Origin: Burkholderiales bacterium
GTDB taxonomy: Bacteria; Pseudomonadota; Gammaproteobacteria; Burkholderiales; Burkholderiaceae_D
DNA: 48,792 bases
Direction of reading: 5' to 3'
Assembly (NCBI GenBank): GCA_003136595.1
Contig: PLEY01000053.1
Coordinates: forward strand, 3,977-52,768
The notes beneath the pieces are model-generated. The model ran no database searches. It was not told the DNA's origin and saw only the letters and a program-made list of their open reading frames with translations. Shown piece by piece: positions 28,603 to 37,038 of the stretch (position 1 is the first letter of the stretch; each line of letters opens with the position of its first letter). Made by a program: the position numbers and the translations under genes.

Positions 28603-29987
28603 TCCACGACGCGCGCCGTGCCGAGGTCCCAGAGCAGTCCGACCATGATCGCCATGCCCTCGCGCGCAACGCTCTTGAGCAGGTGTTCATTGGCCGCGTG
28701 CTGGCTGGAGCCCGGGTAGGAATGCGGAATCCAGACGGTGGGCATGCCGAGCACATCGGCAAAACAGTCATTCGGCAGCGATCCCCCGAGGTTGGGCAGG
28801 ATCGACGGCCATGCCCCCGTGGTGCGTCGCAGGGAGTCGGCGACGCGCACGACCCAGGGATGCTCCGGATCGAGTCGCGTGGCAGCCGAGCAGCCGGCCC
28901 TCGTTGCCTGCACCTCGACCTGTGCAAACCCAGACCGGTCGAGATGCGCGCGGATGGCGGCTTCGAACGATGCCGGATCGCAGCCGACGACAAAGCGCAG
29001 CTGCAGATGGGCGGCTGCATAGCCTGGAATGGCATTGACCGGAGCATCGGGATTGCCGCACCGGAACGCCAGCACTTCCAGGGCATTCCAGCCAAAGACG
29101 CGCTCAGCGGGCGTCAAGCCCTCTTCGCCCCAGTCCCGATCGATGGCCGGCCCCTCGGGGGCCTCGAACGCGAGCCCGGCGAGCGCGCGCCGTACCGAGT
29201 CCGCGAGAGGCGGCGGTCGCAGTCCTGGCACACGGATGACACCGCGTGCGTCGACGAGGGCGGCAATGGCGTGGGCAAGGATGGTGCCGGGATTGGCGAG
29301 CAGGCCGCCCCAGTTGCCGGAATGATGTCCGCCTTCACGAAGCTTGATCCGCAGGTCGAAGTTAAAGGCGCCCCGCGAGCCGAGAAAAAGCGTAGGCTGA
29401 GCCGCGCTCAGGCGCGGACCATCGGAGGCGATGAACACATCGCCCGCCAACGCCGTCCGCTCCGCTACGCACAGTTCGCGCAGCCCCGGCGAGCCGAGCT
29501 CTTCGCCCATCTCGAAGAGGAGCCTCAGGTTGATCCCCAGCGTTCCCCGCGCGGCAAGCACGTGCTCGATGGCCGCGAGGTTGATCGTGTGCTGGCCCTT
29601 GTTGTCGGCCGTCCCCCGGCCATACCAGCGCGCGCCGCGCTCGACGAGCGTCCAGGGCGAGAGCCCCGCCTGCCATTGGTCCTCGTAGCCGCGCACGACG
29701 TCGCCGTGCCCGTACATCAGGACGGTCAGCGCCTCGCGGTGCTCGATGCGCTCGGCCAGGAGAAACGGCGGCGCGTCGGGCTGGGGATTCTCGAGCAGCC
29801 GCACGCTGAACCCCAGGGCGCACAGCGCCGGGCGCAGCTCCTCGCAGAGGTAGGCCCGCAACGCCCCTCGTGCCGATGCGTCCTGGCTCTCGGTTCGAAA
29901 AGCAATCCGGCGGGCAAGGGTCGCTGCGAATGCGCCCGAGTCGAACCACTCGAGGGCGCGACCGATCACCGCGTCACGCGAGGGCAT
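28599..29987 (-). CDS. M20 family metallopeptidase
   Basis: VLMYGHGDVV, GRGTADNKGQHTIN, LFEMGEELGSPGL; stop overlaps the cls stop codon. ORF extends to 30062. Confidence 0.9.
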   Translation of the reverse strand: MPSRDAVIGRALEWFDSGAFAATLARRIAFRTESQDASARGALRAYLCEELRPALCALGFSVRLLENPQPDAPPFLLAERIEHREALTVLMYGHGDVVRGYEDQWQAGLSPWTLVERGARWYGRGTADNKGQHTINLAAIEHVLAARGTLGINLRLLFEMGEELGSPGLRELCVAERTALAGDVFIASDGPRLSAAQPTLFLGSRGAFNFDLRIKLREGGHHSGNWGGLLANPGTILAHAIAALVDARGVIRVPGLRPPPLADSVRRALAGLAFEAPEGPAIDRDWGEEGLTPAERVFGWNALEVLAFRCGNPDAPVNAIPGYAAAHLQLRFVVGCDPASFEAAIRAHLDRSGFAQVEVQATRAGCSAATRLDPEHPWVVRVADSLRRTTGAWPSILPNLGGSLPNDCFADVLGMPTVWIPHSYPGSSQHAANEHLLKSVAREGMAIMVGLLWDLGTARVVD

Positions 29988-30073
29988 GAGGTTCCACGAG
30001 GCGTTGCCAGCACGGCTTATCCATTGCGGGGATTCTATCCGGTCTGCCAGCGCCCGGACCAAACGCGTGCGCC

Positions 30074-30946
30074 TTAGTCGAGAGGGTCCGCTCGGCCGGC
30101 CAACCGGGCCGTCTGCGCCGCCAGTTGCCGGTACAGTGCGGCGAGCGTGCTGTCACGGGCCTTGAGCGCTCTGTACTGCTCTCGCACGAACTCCAGGTCA
30201 CCCCGCGCGAGCGGCCCGGTCAGCGCCGCTTCGGGACCACTGGTGAGGACGTTCTCGAGCGTCTGCCGGACCAGGGGGCCAAGCATCGTCAAGCCGAGTT
30301 CCGGCTCGATTCCGGCGAGCCCATAGCTGCGCAGCGCGAGCGAGAGGAGCGTCACGAGATAGTTGGAACCGAACACGGCCGCCGCGTGATAGAGCATTTT
30401 CTGCTCGGGCTCGATGCCCACCGTGCGGGCTCCGAGGGCCGCGAAGATCCTCGAAACGAGCGCCGCGGCGCGTGGCTCGCCCTCGATGGCGCACACGACA
30501 CCGACGAATGCCGCAGCGCTGACAGGCGTCTGCGAAAAGCTCATGACGGGATGCGCACTGGCAAGCGCAGCACCACTGGCACCGGCCGGCGCGAGTTCTG
30601 CGCGAGTCGCAGCGCCGCTGCAGTGGAACACGATCGAGCCGGAGTTCAGAACGCCGCTGGCCGCGAGTGCGGCGCTCGCCTCGTAGAGCGCCCGGTCTGG
30701 CGTTGCGATCAGGAAAAGATCGGCGGGTCCGAGTCGGGCATAGTCCGAGACCGCCCGGCCGGCGCCGATCGCCTCGACGGCGCGCTCGGCTGAGGCTGCG
30801 CTGCGTCCGAGCACATCAGCCACTCGCAAGATTCCGGCGCTCGCCCAAAGCCTGCCGAGGCCGACCGCGAGCCGTCCTGAACCGATTATCGTGATCCGCT
30901 CGATCCCGCCGGCCTCGGGGAGCGTGGGTGCACGCCGGCTGACCAT
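30074..30946 (-). CDS. Rossmann-like/DUF2520 domain oxidoreductase-like protein
   Basis: ITIIGSGRLAVGLGRLWASAGI, FHCSGAATRAELAPA, SAHPVMSFSQTP, YHAAAVFGSNYLVTL. Confidence 0.85.
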   Translation of the reverse strand: MVSRRAPTLPEAGGIERITIIGSGRLAVGLGRLWASAGILRVADVLGRSAASAERAVEAIGAGRAVSDYARLGPADLFLIATPDRALYEASAALAASGVLNSGSIVFHCSGAATRAELAPAGASGAALASAHPVMSFSQTPVSAAAFVGVVCAIEGEPRAAALVSRIFAALGARTVGIEPEQKMLYHAAAVFGSNYLVTLLSLALRSYGLAGIEPELGLTMLGPLVRQTLENVLTSGPEAALTGPLARGDLEFVREQYRALKARDSTLAALYRQLAAQTARLAGRADPLD

Positions 30947-31232
30947 GTTGACGAGGTCCTCTCAGTCCGGCCTTGGCGCGTCGGCCGCGCTTGGCGCCGC
31001 GCACTGCCCGCTGATGCGGGCACCGGTCAAAACCGCACCCCAGAAAACCGCGGTTCTGCCCGGCCGCGGGATCTCCATACCGCAGAGCGCGCGGGCGTGC
31101 CTGCCGTAATCGCCAGGTGGTGCCGCTTTACTCATCGCCATGATGCTGCCTCTCGTGTCCCCCGGGAGGCCCGATTCTAGGCGGGGTGCTCCCGGGAGGC
31201 AACGCGGTCAAGCCACCCGGGCGCGCGGGGGC

Positions 31233-32336
31233 TCACGGGCGTGCGCCCTTCAATGCCTCATGCGCCCCAGGCGCCGCAGGAGCCGCAGGAGCCGCAAGAA
31301 CCGCACGCTCCGCACGCCCCTCGTGCCCTTCCCGAAGACAGCCAAGGGCGGCGAGGCTCTCCTTGAGGGCCTGCTCGAGGGGCGTATGGGTCTCACGACC
31401 GAGAAAGGCGACGAGCTTGGAATTATCGAGTTCAAGCGGTGTGTCCCACAGGTAGCGCATCTCGAGCAGTTCCCGAAACAGTCCGACGAACGGAGCGCCA
31501 GCCTGAATCAGCCACCACGGAAAGCGGCGTACCGGGATTTCCGAAGCGCCGCACACGCGCGCTATGGTGGCGCACAGCTCGCGGCCCTCCTCGATCCAGT
31601 GGCCCCGGAAATGGAAGGTCTCAAAGTCGGGCAACTCGGACTCGCGCGCGGCCAGATCGACAAGCGTCGCGGCGAGATCGGGCAGATAGGCCCAGGTGTG
31701 GCCGACGCTGAGATCCCCGGGGTAGGTGATGCTCCGGATGGGCCGGCCAGGCTTGACGAGGCCCTGGGCCAGCCACGAGTTGGGCTGCGTGGGACCGAAG
31801 AAATCGCCGGCACGCACAACGAGGCTGCGGACCCGGTCCTGACTTGCCGCATCGCGCAGCATCTGCTCCATCTCGACCCGGATCTGTCCCTTGCGCGTGG
31901 TGGGATGCTGCGGCGCCGTCTCACTGAACACGCGTGCAGCGCCTGCGTCAAAGTTGTAGACGTTGCCGGGGAAGACCAGCCGCGCTCCGCTCACCCGCGC
32001 CGCCTCGATGGCGTGGCCAAGCATCGGAATCGCCCACTTCCTCCAGTTGCGGTACCGGGGTGGGTTCACGCCATGGAAGATGATCTGGGCACCGCGCGCG
32101 GCCGCGAGTTGTGACGCACGATCCAGAGCATCGCCTGCCACCCACTCGATGCTGCTGCTCCCAAAGCGCCGCGCCCAGAGCGCGCGCGCCTGAAGGGGAT
32201 CGCGATGCAAGGTGCGCACCTGCCAGCCGCGTGCGAGCAGTGCCAGACCGACCGCCCCGCCCACGCCACCGGTCAGCCCGGTGACCAGGGCCAAAGGTCG
32301 GCCATCCGTTGTTGAGTAGCTCATGGTGTTCTCCAT
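31233..32336 (-). CDS. NAD-dependent epimerase/dehydratase-like protein
   Basis: ALVTGLTGGVGGAVGLALLARGWQVRTLHR, FHGVNPPRYRNWRKW; extended-SDR features. Confidence 0.82.
   Translation of the reverse strand: MENTMSYSTTDGRPLALVTGLTGGVGGAVGLALLARGWQVRTLHRDPLQARALWARRFGSSSIEWVAGDALDRASQLAAARGAQIIFHGVNPPRYRNWRKWAIPMLGHAIEAARVSGARLVFPGNVYNFDAGAARVFSETAPQHPTTRKGQIRVEMEQMLRDAASQDRVRSLVVRAGDFFGPTQPNSWLAQGLVKPGRPIRSITYPGDLSVGHTWAYLPDLAATLVDLAARESELPDFETFHFRGHWIEEGRELCATIARVCGASEIPVRRFPWWLIQAGAPFVGLFRELLEMRYLWDTPLELDNSKLVAFLGRETHTPLEQALKESLAALGCLREGHEGRAERAVLAAPAAPAAPGAHEALKGARP
31271..31315. repeat. 9-bp degenerate tandem repeat (GCGCCGCAG GAGCCGCAG GAGCCGCAA GAACCGCAC GCTCCGCAC)
   Basis: Direct reading; lies in the C-terminal codons of the epimerase (encodes AAPAAPAAP). 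Confidence 0.75.
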
Positions 32337-32428
32337 TCATGAAAAGTGATGGCCGATTATGCTTCTGGACTTCCCACCCGCGAAGGCTCATAGTTGCAGG
32401 GTGGCTTTTCATAATTGAAACACTGCAC

Positions 32429-33379
32429 ATGTCCGAGTCGACCGATTGGGGCCTGTACCGCTCGTTTCTGGCGGTACTGGCCGGCGGCTCCCTCTCGAGC
32501 GCGGGGCGCGTCCTCGGTACGTCTGCGGCGACCGTCGGTCGGCACATCGCGACGCTCGAGGGCGCACTGGGCGTGAGCCTCTTCACACGCTCGCCCGAAG
32601 GCCTCGCGGCCACGAGCGAGGCCTTGGCGCTCGCCCCCCATGCCAAGGCCATGGCCGCTGCGGCCGACGCCCTGGTGCGCGCGGCGGGCGGCCGGGCCGG
32701 TGATGTCACGGGGACCGTCAGGATCACGGCAGGCGAGATCGTGGGCGCCGAGTGGCTACCGGGACTCCTGTGCGGGCTGCAAGGGCGCTATCCGGGACTC
32801 GCGATCGAACTGGTCTTGAACAACCAGATCGAGGACCTGTTGCGCCGCGATGCGGACGTCGCGGTACGGATGACCGAACCGACCCAGGAATCCCTCCTCG
32901 CAAGGCGCGTCGGCCAAATCGAGATCGGCCTTTTCGCCCATCGCAAATACCTCGAGGCGCGCGGCACGCCTGAGACCGTGGCGGCCCTCGCCGACCACAT
33001 CCTCATCGGTTACGACCGCGAATTGATCGCGCAGCGCCTGGCGGCCGGTGCAGGCCTTTCGATCACGCGTGATCAATTCGCGCTGCGCTCGGACAGTGAC
33101 CTCGCACAGCTTGCCCTGTTGCGTGCCGGCTGTGGTATCGGTGGCTGTCAGGTGCCGATTGCGGCCCGCAACCCGGAGCTCGTGCGCGTCCTGGGCGCCG
33201 AGATCCGCTTTGAGGTGCCCGCCTGGCTTGTCATGCACAGCGACCAACGGCAGGTGCCGCGCATCCGCCACACCTTTGATTTCCTGGCAGAGGGGCTGGC
33301 CGCCCTGCTGCCGGCCGCGCGCTCGGCTCATTCCGAGCGCGCGCTGCGTGCCCGGCGTACAACTCGCAGGCGGGGTTAG
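32429..33379 (+). CDS. LysR family transcriptional regulator
   Basis: DWGLYRSFLAVLAGGSLSSAGRVLGTSAATVGRHIATLEGALGVSLFTRSPEGL; LysR wHTH. Confidence 0.93.
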   Translation: MSESTDWGLYRSFLAVLAGGSLSSAGRVLGTSAATVGRHIATLEGALGVSLFTRSPEGLAATSEALALAPHAKAMAAAADALVRAAGGRAGDVTGTVRITAGEIVGAEWLPGLLCGLQGRYPGLAIELVLNNQIEDLLRRDADVAVRMTEPTQESLLARRVGQIEIGLFAHRKYLEARGTPETVAALADHILIGYDRELIAQRLAAGAGLSITRDQFALRSDSDLAQLALLRAGCGIGGCQVPIAARNPELVRVLGAEIRFEVPAWLVMHSDQRQVPRIRHTFDFLAEGLAALLPAARSAHSERALRARRTTRRRG

Positions 33380-33513
33380 GCGGGCTCCGAGCATTTTCCG
33401 CGCGACACGCGCACAATAGCGCGCGCAGCCCGGGCTTTGGTGCATCCGAACCCGGGCTGTCCACGTATGCTCACCTGTCGATAACCGTCCCCGCAGCACT
33501 TCCCGGCCCATTC

Positions 33514-34305
33514 ATGCACCCCACCCTTGTTATTGGCATCGGCTTTGCCGTTCTCTTTCTGGTTTTTGCCGGCGCATGGCTCGTGCAGTTGCGCACCCAC
33601 AATGCCGGCATGATCGATCCGGTCTGGTCCTGGTCACTGGGTTTTCTCGGTGTGCTCTATGCCCTCTTCGCGACGGGCGATACGAGCGCGCGGCTCCTTG
33701 TGGGTGTGCTGGGCGGCCTGTGGGGTCTGCGTCTGGGCACCCACCTGTGGCTGCGCAACGTCGGCAAGCCCGAGGATGGGCGCTATCGACGCTTCCGTGA
33801 TCAGTGGGGTCCTAAGGCCAACCGCAACATGTTCTGGTTCTTCGAGTTCCAGGTCGTGCTCGCGATGCTGCTCTCGGTCGGCTTTCTGGTGGTTGCCTAC
33901 CGGAGCGATGCGCCGCCGCCGGGCGCGACGGTGGCCGCGCTCGTGGTCTGGCTGGCCTCGGTGGTCGGCGAGGCGGTCTCGGACTGGCAGCTCGAGAAGT
34001 TCAAGAAGGATCCGGCCCATCGCGGCAAGGTCTGCCGCGCGGGATTGTGGCGCTATTCGCGCCATCCCAACTACTTCTTCGAGTGCCTGCATTGGCCTGT
34101 CTACATCCTGCTGGCGGTGGGCAGCCCCTGGATCTGGGCGACGCTCATCCCCCCGGCCGTCATGGGGTTCCTGCTGCTCAAGGTGTCGGGGATCCCGATG
34201 ACCGAGGCCCAGACCGCCAAGAGCAGGCCGGAGTATGCTGATTACATTCGCACCACCAGCGCCTTCATACCGTGGCCGCCGAAGAGCGTGCGGCCCCAAT
34301 CCTGA
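33514..34305 (+). CDS. DUF1295 domain membrane protein (steroid reductase-like family)
   Basis: DGRYRRFRDQWG, GLWRYSRHPNYFFECLHWPVYILLAVG. Confidence 0.9.
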   Translation: MHPTLVIGIGFAVLFLVFAGAWLVQLRTHNAGMIDPVWSWSLGFLGVLYALFATGDTSARLLVGVLGGLWGLRLGTHLWLRNVGKPEDGRYRRFRDQWGPKANRNMFWFFEFQVVLAMLLSVGFLVVAYRSDAPPPGATVAALVVWLASVVGEAVSDWQLEKFKKDPAHRGKVCRAGLWRYSRHPNYFFECLHWPVYILLAVGSPWIWATLIPPAVMGFLLLKVSGIPMTEAQTAKSRPEYADYIRTTSAFIPWPPKSVRPQS

Positions 34306-34333
34306 ACCTGACCAGCCCTTGCGGAGCCTGCCT

Positions 34334-35437
34334 GTGTCCACCTCGTCGCTTCCCTCGCAACCCTTCAGCTCGCCCTCGCGCGTGACGAGCCTCATTGACT
34401 TGTGCGAGCGCGGCTACGTTCCCGACGCGCTCGCGCGACTCGGCATGCGGCGCTTGATCGGGGAGCGTCTTGAGATGGAGACACGCGGCGGCCCCGAAGC
34501 CGCAACCCGCCGGCTCGCGGGGCTGCTCAACGAGTTGCGCGCAAGCCCTATCGCCATTGAAACCCACCAGGCCAACAGCCAGCACTACGAGGTCCCGGCC
34601 GAATTCTTCCATCTGCACCTGGGTCCTTGCCTGAAGTACTCGAGCTGCCTGTATCCGAGTGGCGGGGAGACGCTCGAGGAGGCCGAGATCGCGATGCTCG
34701 AGACTGTCGCCGAGCGCGCAGGACTCGCCGACGGCCAGAGGATCCTTGATCTCGGCTGCGGCTGGGGTTCACTGTCCCTGTGGCTCGCGGCGCGCTTTCC
34801 GGAAGCCCAGATCGTCGGACTGTCCAACTCGCGTGGCCAGCGCCAGTTCATCGAGGCGCGCGCCGCAGAACGCGGGCTGTCGAATCTGCAGGTCGTCACC
34901 GGCAATGTCGCGGAGGTGGACTTTCCCCTTGGGGGAGTCGCGGCCGGATTCGATCGCATCGTCTCGATCGAAATGTTCGAGCACATGAAGAACTATGATC
35001 AGCTGCTCGCCAAGCTCGCGCGCTGGATGCAGCCCGAGGCACGGCTGTTTGTGCACATCTTTGCCCATCGCAGCGTCGCCTACCATTTCGAGGTCCAGGA
35101 CCGTTCCGACTGGATGACCCAGTATTTTTTTGCAGGGGGCATCATGCCCTCGCAGAACCTGTTGTTGCACTTCCAGGATCAGATGCGGGTGATCGACACC
35201 TGGTGGGTTGATGGCCGTCACTACGAGAAGACCGCAAACCACTGGCTAGCCGGGATGGACCGCGCGCGCGCCCCGATTCTCCAGATCTTCCAGCGCGCCT
35301 ATGGGGCGGACCTCGCAGTGATCTGGTTCAACCGCTGGCGGATGTTCTACATGGCGGTGGCCGAGCTGTTCGGCTATCGCGGCGGCCAGGAGTGGGGTGT
35401 GGGCCACTACCTGTTCGAGAAGCGCAGCCCCGCCTAG
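34334..35437 (+). CDS. Cyclopropane-fatty-acyl-phospholipid synthase family SAM methyltransferase
   Basis: HYEVPAEFFHLHLGPCLKYSSCLY, ILDLGCGWGSLSLWLA, VSIEMFEHMKNY. Probable GTG start at 34334, just after DUF1295. Confidence 0.9.
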   Translation: MSTSSLPSQPFSSPSRVTSLIDLCERGYVPDALARLGMRRLIGERLEMETRGGPEAATRRLAGLLNELRASPIAIETHQANSQHYEVPAEFFHLHLGPCLKYSSCLYPSGGETLEEAEIAMLETVAERAGLADGQRILDLGCGWGSLSLWLAARFPEAQIVGLSNSRGQRQFIEARAAERGLSNLQVVTGNVAEVDFPLGGVAAGFDRIVSIEMFEHMKNYDQLLAKLARWMQPEARLFVHIFAHRSVAYHFEVQDRSDWMTQYFFAGGIMPSQNLLLHFQDQMRVIDTWWVDGRHYEKTANHWLAGMDRARAPILQIFQRAYGADLAVIWFNRWRMFYMAVAELFGYRGGQEWGVGHYLFEKRSPA

Positions 35438-35904
35438 AAGAAGGCGCCGTCGACCTGCACGATGCTGCGCAAGACGAACATGCCGCACAGCACGAGGAGC
35501 GGGCCGAAGAGCGCCGCCAGTACCGTGATGAGGCTGGGTCGTTTCACGGCCTCGCCGTAGCGGTTGGGCGTTGGCGATCCCGGAAAAAACCACAGGTAAG
35601 GGATCGCCACGATCAGGTACAGCAGGACGCCGATCAGGGGCACGGCGAAGGCCAGGGACCACCATGGGCTCGCGTCCAGGTCGCGCAGACGGCGCGCCGA
35701 CAGGAACGCGACCACGATGATGCAGACATAGCCGGCGAGCTGCGCGGTCAGCACCAGTCCGGCGCGCGACACGAGCCCGGCGCGGCTCGCCTGGACATGG
35801 AACAGGATCACCGTCCCGCAGAACCACAAAATGGCAGCCGACACCGCGGCGACGTAGGCCGCGCGTCCCATCCTGGCGCCTGCACGCCGCCGAATCGACG
35901 TCAT
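35434..35904 (-). CDS. DUF805-like membrane protein
   Basis: RMGRAAYVAAVSAAILWFCG...RLRDLDASPWWSLAFAVPLIGVLLYLIV; four TM segments. Confidence 0.65.
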   Translation of the reverse strand: MTSIRRRAGARMGRAAYVAAVSAAILWFCGTVILFHVQASRAGLVSRAGLVLTAQLAGYVCIIVVAFLSARRLRDLDASPWWSLAFAVPLIGVLLYLIVAIPYLWFFPGSPTPNRYGEAVKRPSLITVLAALFGPLLVLCGMFVLRSIVQVDGAFF

Positions 35905-35932
35905 CGGATCCGATCGCGGGCAAGGGTGCAGC

Positions 35933-36940
35933 TCATCGGCTGGCCCGGGTCACGGCCAGGGACTGCACCATGCCCTCGGAAGCACCGATCGCAGCGAAGC
36001 CGTGCCCGGTATAGACCTTCTGACCGCCCGGCCCGACCAGCCACATCAGAAAATCCCGCGCCAGAGTCTCATGCGGCCCGTGCGCGAGGGACCCGGCAAA
36101 GTAGGTCACCAAATCCCTGCCGCTCTGCTCGGGGGGCAGGGCAATGCCTTCCACCGCAGCGCCGCCGCGCACCGCCTCCTCGACCTCCGTGCTCCACACC
36201 AGGGCGACATCGGCGCCCCCTTGTGACACGCCTCTGGGCGCTTCGCGATGATGCACTCTGGCGAAGTGGACATGGCCGGCCCGGTCACAGTCGCGGCACG
36301 GATCGCCGCCGACGAGCTGGTCCCACAGGCCAAGGCTCCTTAAGATGGGCTCCCCGTAGATCTTCATGATCCCCTCGTCGAGGGGGTTGGGCAGCAGGAC
36401 CCGCAGCTCGGGCCGCGTCAGATCGTGCAGGTCGACGACCCGCCTCGGGTTGCCCCGAGCGACCAGGAGCTGCAACTCGTTGTGCGCATAGCGGACATAC
36501 TCCGAGACCCGGCGCGTCGCGCGCAGGTCGTCGAGGCTGATCGAGCCATAGATATCCGGCGTGCCAGGGTACGCGCGTCCCCGCAAACGCCAGCCACCCG
36601 CCTGGATCGCACGCAGCTCGAGTTCCGGCGGCATGGTGATGACGCCGATGCGCGCACCCGGATGAAGCGCCTGAAACGCCGCCACGGCATCGGGGATCGC
36701 GAGGAACTGGTTGCCTGCGCACCAGACCACCAGATCGGCATCGTGTGCCATGCGTGCAAGCGCGGGCGACCCCTCGTGGCGCCTACCCTGCGCATCAAAA
36801 TAACTGAGGTCGGCCGGCGTGTCCGCAGGCAGTGCGGGATACGGGGCCGCGGCCGCGAGCCCGCAATGCGCCGCGAGCAGCGCGAGCGTCAGCGCTCGTG
36901 GCCAGCGGAGCCGGCGGAACCTCATCGGATGCGCGCCCAA
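35933..36940 (-). CDS. ModA-like extracellular solute-binding protein with a Cys/His cluster
   Basis: Signal sequence ALTLALLAAHCGLAAAAP; VVWCAGNQFLAIPDAVAAFQALHPG; LLPNPLDEGIMKIYGEPIL; DPCRDCDRAGHVHFARVHHREAP. Confidence 0.7.
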   Translation of the reverse strand: MGAHPMRFRRLRWPRALTLALLAAHCGLAAAAPYPALPADTPADLSYFDAQGRRHEGSPALARMAHDADLVVWCAGNQFLAIPDAVAAFQALHPGARIGVITMPPELELRAIQAGGWRLRGRAYPGTPDIYGSISLDDLRATRRVSEYVRYAHNELQLLVARGNPRRVVDLHDLTRPELRVLLPNPLDEGIMKIYGEPILRSLGLWDQLVGGDPCRDCDRAGHVHFARVHHREAPRGVSQGGADVALVWSTEVEEAVRGGAAVEGIALPPEQSGRDLVTYFAGSLAHGPHETLARDFLMWLVGPGGQKVYTGHGFAAIGASEGMVQSLAVTRASR

Positions 36941-37038
36941 GGGGGTGTGCCGCGCGCGTCCTCACACCGGATTTGAGAAGGTATAGTGGGCGCCATGATG
37001 GGATGTTATATCAACGGGTCCCCAGCCTGCGCAACTCC

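Noticed and set aside
28683-30077. 464-aa plus-strand ORF
   Set aside because: Antisense shadow of the M20 peptidase; no motifs.
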